DNA of 64,000 bases from Patiria pectinifera. Taxonomy: Eukaryota; Echinodermata; Asteroidea; Valvatida; Asterinidae. This document shows, in pieces, positions 53,564 through 64,000 of this stretch. Location of the stretch: the NCBI GenBank assembly GCA_029964075.1, contig CM057147.1, forward strand, positions 26,929,513 to 26,993,512. Direction: 5' to 3'. How positions within the stretch are numbered: the first letter of the stretch is position 1; every line of letters begins with the position of its first letter. The notes under the pieces were generated by a model, which saw only the letters and a program-made list of their open reading frames with translations, was not told the DNA's origin and did no database searches. The position numbers and the translations under genes were made by a program.

Positions 53564-54941
53564 AGAAGTTTGTGTCGTGTTTGATGAAATTGCGATATAT
53601 GGTTTAATTACTTGAAGCACTCACTTCGTAATACGACCTGCCATGAGCTAGAATTCATAAAAAAAAAAAATTTGATGAGAACTTTTCCGGAATAATTAAT
53701 ATATTTAAGTTGTAGCTAAGCCTTGGTTGATGGAAATTTGGAGGTAATTTTGGCTGACCAGAGTGAGCTGATCAGGTGAGGGATTATCATACATCCAATA
53801 ATTATGATTCATAATACGGCCCTGCTAATAAACTGAGACTTCAACATCGCACATGCACTTCAGTGATGGGCTTTCTATGATAATTAGGAAATTCATATGG
53901 CACCGATTAAATTACTGGGGATATAATGGAGGGCAGATATAATAGCATCCATGATCATTTATTATGTTTTAGTTTTCGTTGAGTCAAGGCCACTAGATGC
54001 TAAGCGTGGTGCGGTATCATATATGACTTGGACTGTGCCGCGGGTTTTCGGCGATATTTGCGGATGGTTGTGGCATCTATCCTATCTACTTAGGCTCATA
54101 ATTTTTGAAGTGAGAAATGCGTCTATATTATAAACGTTGAGATTTAAAACTTTGATGTTGAAGTGGGACACTTCCATTTTGTATAAGCCATCGTAAACCC
54201 TTTTGAAGATGTTCTTCCAAAGATACCTTTTTTTCAAGACGGCAGTGGCCAAAAATATGACGTCCGTGGACTTGCATAAGAAAATATGTATATACCTGGG
54301 GCGGATAGCAATGCTTATTTTTCAAAAATGTGACAAACAAGCCACTTGAACTAGTGTGCTGTATAGTGGGTATCTTAAACTATTCATGTTGAGTCATCTT
54401 GTTTATGAATCGTGTTTACCTACCGATACTTTGAATTTGGCCCACTCAAAATTACAAATAATACTTTACTTCCGTGTACGTTTGCTACTTGGACCATAAA
54501 AGTCAGGCGATAAAAACTTTGAAAGTTGACACGACGGACGGATGACCCCATGGTGAACTGTTTTATCAACCCAAACTTGATGACGTATCAACCGTTTTAC
54601 GTCACTGGCTACAAGGTCACAAATAATCCCAGCTATTCTTAGCTATATCACAGCATGCCTCAACAAAATCATGCCACCATAATGCCTGCCACTACATGTA
54701 ATATCGATATTTTATACAACATAATGCAACCCGCCCAGTATTTCGAAATGTGCGATACCGATACTATCGGACTTAAAAACAATTAACAAAATCGATTCTG
54801 TATTGCACTGCTGCAGATCAAAGAATCGAAACTTTCAGCAAGTACGATAGAAGTATAATCGATTCTTATGCCCACTTATATTGACCGTATATACCGTATA
54901 CGCGCGGCATATAATACGCGATACATGTGCTGTGATGTGAA

Positions 54942-55057
54942 ATGCGGCTAGCTGTGCTATCGCGGTTAGCAACGCTGAATACCCGTTTGTTCCATTCTTT
55001 TCTTGGCAAAGCAAGCCAAAGACTTTACACAGCAGACACGAAGACGAGTACTAGAAG
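54942..55057 (+). CDS. NUDT9: NUDT9 exon 1: mitochondrial targeting sequence
   Basis: ATG is at 54942. The exon begins MRLAVLSRLATLNTRLFHSF and ends AGAAG|GTGGGT, leaving two bases (AG) that complete Arg39 with exon 2. TA-rich TATATA/CATATAATA sequence lies 20-55 bases upstream. Confidence 0.75.
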
Positions 55058-58000
55058 GTGGGTGCAGTATTGGGAGTTTCTTTTTTTTTTTAATTGCAAC
55101 TCCGTGTTGGTTGGTCTTGCATTTGCAATTTACACTTTGCAGTCGATCGTCAGATCGTGTTTTCGATAGGGGTAATTTTCGATCTGTCGTGTCTGTGCAC
55201 GTAGCCTTCTAATTCTAAAAGTACACAGCCCAGGTTGGACTCCGTTGTGTACACATCGTAATGCAATGAAGACATTGCCAACCTGGGCTAACCCAGCTAG
55301 CTAGCTGCAGCTGGTCAGTGTGTAGTGAGCTACGAGGGGTGTACATTGCCCAGTTTCCGGACACTTGACAATTTTCGCTTTTTTTTATATAGGATTATAG
55401 GGAAGCATAGCAGTGGCATGGCAGCAATTATAATTATAGGCCTACTATTACTATATTATTAGTGAATCCACACTACAGGGCATAAGTTCTGGTAAAGCCA
55501 CCCTTTTTAGTTTTTTTTTGCTGTTGCAAGCAGTGCAGACTGTAGACCCGTGAACGTGGTGTTGTATACAACGCCACGCTGTTGTGTATTTTTGAACCTA
55601 GCGAAATCGATCCGCCATACATAATTCCGTATGGATGTTGAGTACTCACCTAGAAATCTAAATTTGCCCGTCCGATTGTTCAGGCTGTGTAATTTCGACG
55701 AAATTTGCCATCAATAAAGACCCATACGAACGTGTAGAAATTAGATTTTAACCTGACAAGTGACCCTGACAAATGACCCCGGACGAGTACCCGAGTCATT
55801 TGCGTGCAAAATTATCGGAGCCCTCTGAGCTACCCGTCTGCTTCCTGTCGCTTGGACAGATTGACGGCTGTTTCATGTCGCAACCCCAGAAAAAAACACC
55901 GCAGACGATTGGCTGCTCGGCTCATCTCGTGTACAATGTACGTGTGCGCCCGCGTGCGTTGCGGTGAGAGAGGAAAGGACTTGAAACTTGTCTAAAACGA
56001 TGTCGCTTTTAGCTGCGACAGTAAACAGCCGTCGAATCATACGAAACAGGACGGTACAATAAAACGTAATGCGCATGCGTCAGTTGAGAGAAAATGGCAG
56101 CTAGCAGGGCTTCAGGAACCGGGGCCAGAATTTTCCTCAAATTTCGTCAAATGCAAGTTTTGATGTACAAACAGATTTCAAGACAGCTTCATATGTGAGT
56201 ACTTATTACATGGGCAAAATAACGTCCAGTGTGTGTAACGGAGGGAGTCAGAGGGACAATTTCGCCAGGTTCGAAAATACACAACAGCGTGGCGTAGTTT
56301 ACAAGCCACGTTCACGGGTCTATGCAGACTGCAGTGCCAGTGGTTCTCACTCAGTCTCTTTCTCCCCCCCCCCCAAAAAAACCCCACAATAATAATACAG
56401 TCTTCTTTTAATTGTAATGAGGGAAAGAATGTAAAGAAAGAATGTTGCAACCTGATGCCACTTCAGCGGTTGTGTACAAAGTCTATGGAGAGTCAAGAAA
56501 ATTGTCTAAGTATTTCCTAACAAAATTGGAAATATGTTTCTCAGTCCCAGGTTCATTTCTTATCATCATTTTTGCTAGTCTGAGTAACTTGGACCCAACT
56601 TTTCGCCTTTTTTAACATTCGGACATGGTCTGGCGATAGAAGGGTCCAAGCTATAAAATAAATCCGTATATGCCGGGCAACACAATCCCAAAAACCCAAC
56701 ATTGCCCAACAAAAACATCAGATTTCACCCTCAAAATGGCCTACAAATTACTACCTGAGGTACAAGTAGACATCGATGATTAAGATGGTTGTACTGAAGT
56801 TTACTTACGATCTGGATGAAAAGTGAAATTTCCATTAATTCCGAGAGCTCCCCTCACGATCGTGAACACGTTAAATTTCCGACTTGTGTTAATGTTTGAA
56901 CGACGCGATGTGGTCTTCATGCCCAGCGTACATTCGATGGTCCCCGTATCCCGAGTGCGATTCCGTTACCGAGCGCGATGCATCGATTATGATAATGAGT
57001 AGACTGGATCTCGTTTGTAAACACAAGTGCATTTCGAACGGTAAAAGGGAGTCGGGAACTAGCTTGAACTGGTTTCCGCCCATAAAAGCTGCCCTAGTTC
57101 CCGACTCCCTATTATCGAAAAGTTTGTGTTTACAAACGAGATCTAGTCTACTAGTCCGAGAATTTTCACATTGGCTTATCTAGCTCCCAGACCTATGTTC
57201 ATGAAACTCGGTGGTTCTTGAGTCTGGAGTGCTGAATGGTATACCATGGATGAAAAACTGGTGTGCAAATGAATAGGTGTTTTCATCGGATGACATCAGC
57301 CCACCCCCATCTACATGTATGGCTAATTGTATCCATGTGAGTCATTGTATACACTTTTTCCTGTTTCTGTTACAATGTATCTGACATTTTCTAATTCTGG
57401 ATGTGTATTCTTAAGGTATTCTTCCTCCAAGATAGACCCGTGAACATGGCTATATGGGTCATTCCACTGGGTTGGGGAACAATGTGTGACATATGACCAT
57501 ATTAAGAAAAGCATGAATGCCTTGCTAGCAGTTGCTCTACATAATATTTGTTGTTGGGTGTTTCACGACTGCAGAAAGTTTGAAATGATTTCAATGTATT
57601 TTGCCAAAAATATTAGCAAAAAATGTCATTTTAGATGTAACATTGACACCGTCTCAGTGTTACCTTCCAAATGCGACATTTGTACTTTTTAAAAAAAATT
57701 TCTGCGAAACATCACCCAAATTCTCTTTGCGTACTTCTTACTATACATGCAACACAATAAGAAAAGCTTTTGTTACGGTAGTCAGGTATCAAATGGAGCA
57801 GAAATGATAGCTTGGTTGTGTGGATGTAACATTGACACGGTGTAAAACCCAATGTCACACTTCCATTGAGTGATTTTTACACCGTTACATCCACACTTGA
57901 GGTATTGTTTCTGCTATATTTGAACCTGACTATACCAAAACAAAAGCTTTTCTTGGTGCTTAGGTGTCCAGTTGTAAATATGCAATGTCAGTTTGGGTAA

Positions 58001-61000
58001 TATTTTACACACGTGTAAAAAATGGCAAAAAAAAGAATATCTGGATGTAACATTGACACGGTGTCAATGTTACATCCGAATTAATACATTTTTGCTCATA
58101 TTTTTGTCAAAGTAACTTTCAAATGATTTCAAACTTTCTCAAGTATTGAAACACCTTAAGACAAATATTATGTTGAGCAATTGTTTAGAATGCATTGATA
58201 CTTTTAATAGTATAACCAAATATATGGATGTAACATGCACTGCTTCCCAACCTGGTGGAATGATACATAGCCATGCTCCAGAGTTGCATATAAACACTCG
58301 ACGCACGAGATTGTACTGGTACCCGGACGGCTCCTACCATTTCGCGCCTGCGCCTGCATGGAGTACCAACGTACCGTGCGTGACCTCAGAAAATCAAAAG
58401 TTCTGCTCGTACGTTTGTTGTTGTGTTGAGGTTGTTTTTTCCCCCTCAAATTTCTTGGCAATGCAAGATCCTACTCGTGCGTGAATTAATACAGGAAGCT
58501 TCATTATGTAACTACTGAGAATACTGGCGAAACGACGTGCCGCGTGACAATTTCAAGTGTTTTTATGGGAGGTTGGAGGGTGGCATGACCACGTTTACGG
58601 GTCTGCCTCCAAGAGTGGTTATGTGAAGCAAATGGCCTACCTAACAAATAAAAATTAGTTATTTTCAATCTTGCAGTCGAGTCCATCACAATTCCCCACA
58701 AGTCCCTGTAAGTTAAAGCTATAGTCCATCATTTGCAGCCATCCGAAAAAGTAACTGGCGTATTATTGTTGAAAAACATACTTGGTTGAAAGATAGTAAG
58801 TGGACTAAACTCCCTGTGAAATTAATCTTTCTGGCAAGCTATTATTTTGAAGTAATCAACGAAAGAAGGCCTTTCCAATGGTGCGTCTTAAAAAGCACCG
58901 TAGATTTAGTAGTTCGTTTTGTTATTCGGCGCAGCGCGCGCAAACATTGTTACGACGCACAGGCGCCCGCGGTTGCTATAATTCGTCGGATCAGTGCGCA
59001 ACATCGCGTATAGCTGCAATTCAAAACAATCCAAAACATGATTCAGCAACTTTTGATTTGAAATTGAGATCCTAGAATGCTGTTTTTCTCGGAATATACA
59101 GCTGAAGCTGAGCTGAAAGTTCATCAGGTTAGATGTTCAGTATCCTTCATTAGATTTTGAACACTTTTGTTGCTTCAAACGAACAAAATGCACAAATTAC
59201 AAATGATGGACTATATCCATGACAAGTCCATCAGTCTCCAGTCTCAAGTCAAGTCACTAGCTGTTCAAACGAACTGTTACAAAAGCATTTTTTTGTCATT
59301 GTGTATTCCGTTACTTAGGACTGGACTTGTGATGGACTTGATTACAACACTGATCGTTTTTAATGACACTTGAATGGCAAATTGCAAAGGTCACAGGTAA
59401 CAGAAACAGGAAAAAGCCACACTTTGGATCCTACATACCGGTAGAATGACCAATACATATCGTGTAATTGAAATGGCGGGGCTCAGTGAATTATTTGTGT
59501 ACTTAGCAGTGCCATACAATTGGCCCTACAAGATTAAACTACATGTAGGTTGGGAAGTGCTATCTTATCTTTGAGGATAAGGCATTGTTTGAGAACTACC
59601 AACATTAGTTACCAGTCCACATTTGAATATACATGTCTGAATCCTGTGTCTGTCGGTATGTCGTGACAGTGTATTGCTTGACAGTATATTTCAAGATCGT
59701 ATGCTTTAACCCTATTTACCCTAACCTTCCCAAATCCTCCAAAATCCTCTTTGCAAAATGGAGGATTTTGCATGATTGAGGCTATATGGCAAAAATGTGT
59801 GGCTGATTTTGGAGGATGCACTGTTGCAGTGTTGTTAATAATCAGCTGTGCGTACATTCAGGCCCAGAATATTCTTGAAATCCCTCGTTCTGCTTCAGGA
59901 TGTCACTGGCTCTGCCTTTTACAAATTGACAGTGATTGCTGGAGATTTTGCAGGATTGAGGCAGTGGTCACCCCTCCAAGGAGTGAGGACCACATAACGG
60001 ATAATTTTGCAGGATTGAGGCTGTATGCAATTTTTATATGAAGGCAGTTGGAGGATTTTGCAGGATTGAGGTTGCATCCTAGCAAAAATGCCGAGAGAGT
60101 TAGGGTTAAACAGCACCACCAATAATCAGATGGTGTCCAGCCCTCCCCCCCCCCACGTCAACCCAACCCACAACCATTTTTAAAATTTAATTTATGTGGC
60201 TATTGGGTGAACCCCCCCCCCCCCCCCCAAAAAAATACCTGGCTACCTTCCAGCACAGATGGTCTGTCAGCAGATTTGTTGTCAGACCCCTCCCCCCCCA
60301 AAAAAAATTCATATTGGTCTGACGATGCCCCTGAAAATTGGTTGTTCTCAATAAGACCTTACCCATACATGTACTTTCCCTCTGTCTGAACAGATTTCTA
60401 GCAGGCCTGATCTTCTGTGGCCAATTTCTCATCGAACAAGCCCCCAAGATGGCACTCACAACGAGTGCGTCGCGTCTTCCCCTGCACGTGAAGGCCCGTA
60501 AGGAGACGTACCCAAATTCTGATGTCAAACGCTTCCCAGTACCAGACGATAAGGTCCAATGGTCTGTTGACTGGCCGGAATATAAACCTGTGGAGTTTAC
60601 AAACCCCAAAGTATTGGCAGGCCCTGTGTGGGCAGATCCAGAAGTAAGGTAAGCAAAAACAACTTTAGGAAACCGCTTTGAAATTTTTATTTAATTTAAA
60701 AAAAAGGCACCCAGGTGGTAGCATGCACTCATACGGAGTATTCCCACAAATTCACACTGGTTTTTGAGGTTAAATTGCCCGTTAGGTATTATACCAGTGA
60801 TGTAGTGCCTTGATGCTGGGCCTTGGCCTTAAGGCTGCCTTAAGGCTGGATTTTAGGGCCTTGGCCTTGGCCTCTCTGAGGAGGGGGCAAAAGCCTTAGC
60901 TTTGCCTTGAGGGGCCTTGAGGGTTCATTTTGAGTCAATTTTGAGTCAAGGCTCTTCAGGCCCATAGATTTTCCAAATTCAGATAAATCTGTTTATTGCC

Positions 61001-62956
61001 TGTTATTTTTTAAGCCGACTGATGGAGAGGAGAGGATTCATATGATTTCGTTGGGCACCGTCCTTTTTGTACATCACGTTTTTACCATTTGTAGTAGTTG
61101 TAGTGCAGCTAAAATTCTGTATTGTGGGGCTATTATCTAATGAGATGGATGATTAATTGATTATTACTTAGGAATAGTTGGAATTGTCTGATTGGTTTGT
61201 ATATAAGTGCCTGATAAGTGCTAAAGATTTGCATGTATCTGCTTTATTGATATTTCATGACCAGCCAACAAATAAAAACAAATCCAAAAAATTTAATTAT
61301 CAATAAGGTTGTATTTGTTCTTATTAACGAGCAAATAAGATGACCAGAGGCGGATATCCAGAGAGAGGGCCAAGGGGCAAAGCCCCCAAAAAAACCCGGA
61401 ACCATTTTTTTTTTATGTGGCCGTCGTAATAAGGCAGGCAATGAATGGTACACCAAAATCTTTAAAAAAAATGGTTAAAATAAGTCAAAAATTGTCAGAA
61501 ATCGCACGCACCAGCACATCGAAAAATCAAATTTGGGGCCCATAGGGCCTGGCCCCGAACTAATTTATTTGACCTCTTTTTGGGGATGACCCCAAATTGC
61601 CCCCCCCCAATTGAATTCTGGATCCGAATCTTGATGGATCGTGATGATGTGTCACTAATTACTATAATTGAATCATATATCATTGGTCATTTCATAGGGC
61701 AGCCCATGCCTCCTTGAGCCTTGGGGTTGGGCCTCTCGAGGAGTGAGGAGGAAGCAGCGCTGCTGCAGCAGCGGCCTTGAGGTCAAAGCTTGGCCTGGCA
61801 GCGCGCCTGAGGGTCAAAGCCTTTGCTCCAACACTGTATTATACTGTGGGAGTAGACTGCAACAAACTCCAATTGGATGCTACAGTTAACCTCCTTATCC
61901 CTGTGAACCTCAGTAAGCTTAGTCAAGGGTCAGTACTACTGGTCATGCTTGGCTGCCTCTATTATGAAGTTCCATGTTTGTTCAGTCAAATTTTGAAGTT
62001 CATAGAGGTGTGTGTGATATATGTGCTTGCAGTGGGGACCCTTGTCCCCCTTTTTTTGTTTGTTGTTTTTTTTTTAAAGTGACCTCCCATATTTGTATGA
62101 TCACCAAATTGGGGGGGGACCTCGCATTGACCTATTTATCTCATATTGCTCAACATCCCCTATTAAGAGCAACAACAACTCAAACTCAGTTTATATGAGC
62201 CTTTGTTTGTTTTCTTTCTTTTTTCCTTTTCCTTTTTGTTTCTCCATTATACTTTGTTTCCTTAAGTATAATATGGGTGGGGTGTATGGGGGTGTTTGTT
62301 TCTATTGTTTAAGACCCCCTCAAGTAAACCTGTTTCATGCACAATCATTTACATACATGTACATTTTATGGTTTCCAATGAATATGGTTTTTCCAATTGC
62401 CAGTTGCAAATCATGATGGATGAAATGACGATGTGCACAGTTTAAACACGGATTTATGTCAAAACATGTCAAATTACGTAATTATGTGGATTCTTAGTGC
62501 TCATACAGAAAGTTAGCTTTCATCAGAGTTTTTACCCAAGGGTGTTAGGCCAAAGTGTTTGAAATTAATATACAGCCTAGCCTTAAACTAGAAATAACCT
62601 TAAACTTACACATTAAATGTACATTGTCTTAACAAATAACCCAGTTAAAATACAAAATACTACAAATACTTACATGTGAAGTACATGTAGTAGTGCAGTA
62701 TATGCACATAGTGGGCACAGATAAGCAAGTATTTGGTGTATTTTTTGCCTGCATACGTAATTTTAGTAGTATGCAGCAGTACTAAGGATGTTAGAGTTAA
62801 ATCTGTATATAACCTTAAAATTTCATTACTTATTTTTTGCATTTTTTTATGCAGAGGGCCGAGTGCACCCAAAATGAAGTTCAACCGAGTAGATGGCAAA
62901 ATCAACAGACGCAGTCACATGAAACCAGATTATGAAACGCCTGACGGAGTGCCAAG
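54942..62956 (+). CDS. NUDT9: NUDT9, mitochondrial ADP-ribose pyrophosphatase: first three coding exons (partial)
   Basis: NUDT9 hydrolyses ADP-ribose to AMP and ribose 5-phosphate. Exon 1 (54942-55057) encodes a typical mitochondrial presequence: residues 1-39 have many Arg and Ser and very little acid. Exon 2 (60394-60648) encodes the conserved N-terminal fold (YPNSDVKRFPVPDDKVQWSV, EYKPVEFT, VLAGPVWADPEV). Exon 3 (62855-62956) continues it (PKMKFNRVDGKINRRS..YETPDGVPR). All junctions split a codon after its second base as AG|A (Arg), so the assembly keeps frame. The human protein aligns through the same motifs. Internal Met58 could start a shorter cytosolic form. The Nudix box and the rest lie right of the window. 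Confidence 0.87.
56436..56580. repeat. Decayed copy of the 40510-40702 MITE
   Basis: It shares AAGAATGTTGCAACCTGATG, CAAAGTCTATGGAGAGTC and TTTCCTAACAAAATTGGAAA with that element. The right terminal repeat is missing. Confidence 0.65.
56998..57152. mobile_element. 155-bp foldback element
   Basis: AGTAGACTGGATCTCGTTTG (then TAAACACAA) at the left mirrors TTGTGTTTACAAACGAGATC (then TAGTCTACT) at the right. A second inner arm pair, GGGAGTCGGGAACTAG and CTAGTTCCCGACTCCC, is also inverted, leaving about 30 bases of loop. Confidence 0.78.
57634..58077. repeat. Cluster of GGATGTAACATTGACACGGTGT palindromic motifs
   Basis: The motif occurs at 57634-57652 (variant), at 57822-57843 facing an inverted partner at 57878-57894, and at 58043-58077. 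There it forms a 35-base palindrome with 17-base arms around one base. Another partial copy (GGATGTAACATGCACTG) lies near 58226. Confidence 0.75.
59385..59450. repeat. Terminal fragment of the GGTCATTCTAT family
   Basis: The reverse complement reads GGTCATTCTACCGGTATGTA, then GGATCCAAAGTGTGG and CTGTTTCTGTTACC, similar to 23449-23510 and 47958-48023. Confidence 0.45.
59706..60109. mobile_element. ~400-bp MITE with TTAACCCTA...TAGGGTTAA ends
   Basis: TTAACCCTA and TAGGGTTAA are exact inverted ends. The interior repeats GGAGGATTTTGCAGGATTGAGG-like units (at least four) and their inverse (AATCCTCCAAAATCCTC). Confidence 0.7.
60394..60648 (+). CDS. NUDT9: NUDT9 exon 2
   Basis: The acceptor is CCCTCTGTCTGAACAG and the donor AG|GTAAGC. 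It codes residues 40-123, with the conserved KARKETYPNSDVKRFPVP and VLAGPVWADPEV stretches. Confidence 0.9.
60795..61836. mobile_element. 1042-bp hAT-like element with 8-bp target duplication, carrying a nested MITE
   Basis: CAGTG at the left and CACTG at the right are bounded by TATTATAC (60787-60794 and 61837-61844), a perfect 8-bp duplication as in hAT transposons. GGCCTTGG/CCTTGAGG words fill both subterminal regions. There is no transposase. A second element (61345-61633) is inserted inside. It lies in NUDT9 intron 2. Confidence 0.82.
61345..61633. mobile_element. Nested hAT-like MITE with CAGAGGCGGATxxCCAGA ends
   Basis: CAGAGGCGGATATCCAGAG at the left mirrors AATTCTGGATCCGAATCTTG at the right. 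No clear target duplication was found. It lies wholly inside the 60795-61836 element and is therefore younger than it. Confidence 0.6.
62855..62956 (+). CDS. NUDT9: NUDT9 exon 3 (last one in the window)
   Basis: The acceptor is a T-run then ATGCAG, and the exon encodes GPSAPKMKFNRVDGKINRRS to GVPR. I place the donor at CCAAG|GTTTGT because it keeps the phase-2 pattern and the PR position of human NUDT9. A stronger-looking GTGAGA four bases later (62961) is an alternative. Confidence 0.8.
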
Positions 62957-63064
62957 GTTTGTGAGAACAAAACTGAATGTACATGTATCACGCTATGAAT
63001 TCCTAGGAGGGTTGAAGTGTTGCTGTGTGTTGGTTATGAACAGTTGAAACGCCTTGCCGGGTCA

Positions 63065-63287
63065 TTAACCCTATCCGAACCCAACCCACCAAAGTTCAAC
63101 AGCAGGTGTTGTTTAAATCTGTTGGGATAGGTACAGCACCCCTAAACTGATGGTCTTTTACACTGGGGTTGGCATACCTCCAGAAACTAAGTCCAACAGT
63201 GTGTGTGTACAATTTCCCATGTGGGTGTTGGAATTTGCCAGAATGGGTATGGTTCCTAGTAAATTAGGCTGGGGAGTTGGGGTTAAA
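63065..63287. mobile_element. MITE with TTAACCCTA...GGGGTTAA ends
   Basis: The left end ATTAACCCTATCC mirrors the right end GTTGGGGTTAA with one change. The interior carries short AACA/TGTTG-rich inverted words. It belongs with the elements at 26105-26320 and 59706-60109 by its ends. Confidence 0.55.
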
Positions 63288-64000
63288 CCTGCCATAGTGT
63301 AATTTAATTTACATCTTGCAAAGTCATATTCTAGCCATGCAGTAATTTTGAAGGCAACGGGAATTTATTGTTGAAACATAATCTTTATAATCCTTCTCAT
63401 TTCCTCATTTCCTCATTGATTATGCCCCAGAAAGTGAATTACACAATTTCATAACAAACATAAAGAACAAAGTTTGAATAGTTGTACGATAATAAGATAT
63501 TACCTAGAGAACATGTGTCTGTTTTTCAACAGAACACCGAGCTGTTTTGGCGAGTTATGATTCAATGTATTTATAGTGCAAAGAATATTGTCATATGGAT
63601 ATTCCATGCAAAATTTAACCAAATTGCCTCTGTTGTCTGGTGCTTCATATAATGTACGTTTAATGTGATGTAACATGACTCCCAATGATGTTATCATAAC
63701 ATCACATAAATTGTAATCTATAACATTTTCATTTCATTTCATTTCAGAAACATTTATTTCCACATGAATAAGCACTTTAGAAAACAAAACAATTGTTACA
63801 TGAAAACTACTAAGTGGAGGCATTACACAAGAAGCCGAAGCTTATAAACGGAATGCCTTAAACACACACACACAAAATATATATATAAACAAAACTGAAA
63901 AAGGAAGACTGAATTCAAAACACAAAACAAAACAAAACAAAACAATGAAACAGAAACAGACATGTTCCTGTCTATGTGCATACCAAGTATCAACCCAATG
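63288..64000. other. NUDT9 intron 3 (partial), no feature recognised
   Basis: This is AT-rich DNA with an ACACAC/ATATAT tract near 63862-63888 and an AAAAC tract near 63925-63950. No exon was seen. Confidence 0.5.

Larger units (their letters stand above)
43922..54941. other. Region between PKDCC-like and NUDT9: 3' flank and repeats, no exon recognised
   Basis: No supported exon was found over 11 kb. The left part may include the PKDCC-like 3' UTR, but I could not choose its poly(A) site. Listed transposon copies are scattered through it. Between about 49.5 and 52.5 kb the DNA is AT-rich with nothing I can name. Confidence 0.45.
55058..60393. other. NUDT9 intron 1
   Basis: This 5.3-kb intron holds a decayed MITE copy at 56436-56580, a foldback at 56998-57152, a palindromic motif cluster at 57634-58077, a TTAACCC element at 59706-60109 and poly-C runs near 60140-60300. 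No other exon was recognised. Confidence 0.6.

Overview
This is a stretch of animal nuclear DNA. Its genes are split by GT-AG introns, the gene-free DNA is AT-rich, and it is full of miniature inverted-repeat transposons, tRNA-derived SINEs and one CR1/L2-type LINE. The proteins have clear animal orthologues, and the repeats (including GGGCCCAATTTCA...GCTGCTAAGCAC inverted-repeat elements and a LINE carrying a 2A peptide) suggest a marine invertebrate deuterostome. An echinoderm is my best guess; this is inference, not proof.

Layout. (1) 3425-3801 (+) is the last coding exon of a LIM-homeobox gene of the Lhx1/5 (Lim1) type; the earlier exons lie left of the window. (2) About 5.5-19.9 kb holds no recognisable gene. 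It contains transposon remnants, a 16-bp minisatellite and several GC-rich islands. (3) 19961-24258 (-) is a complete five-exon YDJC carbohydrate-deacetylase gene (305 aa). A tandem duplication has copied the start of its last exon into the preceding intron, together with an 11-bp satellite. (4) 28091-35179 (-) is a complete four-exon POLR2J (RPB11) gene (115 aa). Its 4.7-kb first intron carries palindrome arrays, a foldback transposon and a possible small plus-strand transcription unit. (5) About 35.94-40.28 kb (-) is a nearly full-length LINE with ~240-bp tandem repeats upstream, a 2A peptide, a PHD finger, an endonuclease and a reverse transcriptase, disabled by one frameshift and one stop. 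A possible first coding exon of an unidentified plus-strand gene (35845-35998) lies beside it. (6) 41149-43921 (+) is a four-exon PKDCC/VLK-like secretory-pathway kinase (392 aa). (7) 54942-62956 (+) holds the first three coding exons of NUDT9, the mitochondrial ADP-ribose pyrophosphatase, which runs off the right edge.

Exon borders of the four multi-exon genes were set by matching splice sites and reading phase; every junction keeps frame, except that the donor of the last NUDT9 exon has two possibilities. The genes look functionally unrelated: a developmental regulator, a sugar deacetylase, an RNA polymerase II subunit, a secreted kinase and a nucleotide hydrolase. The strongest hunt leads are the 2A-PHD LINE with monomer-like upstream repeats, the YDJC decoy exon, the palindrome arrays abutting tRNA-like heads in POLR2J intron 1, and several inverted-repeat transposons with readable target-site duplications.
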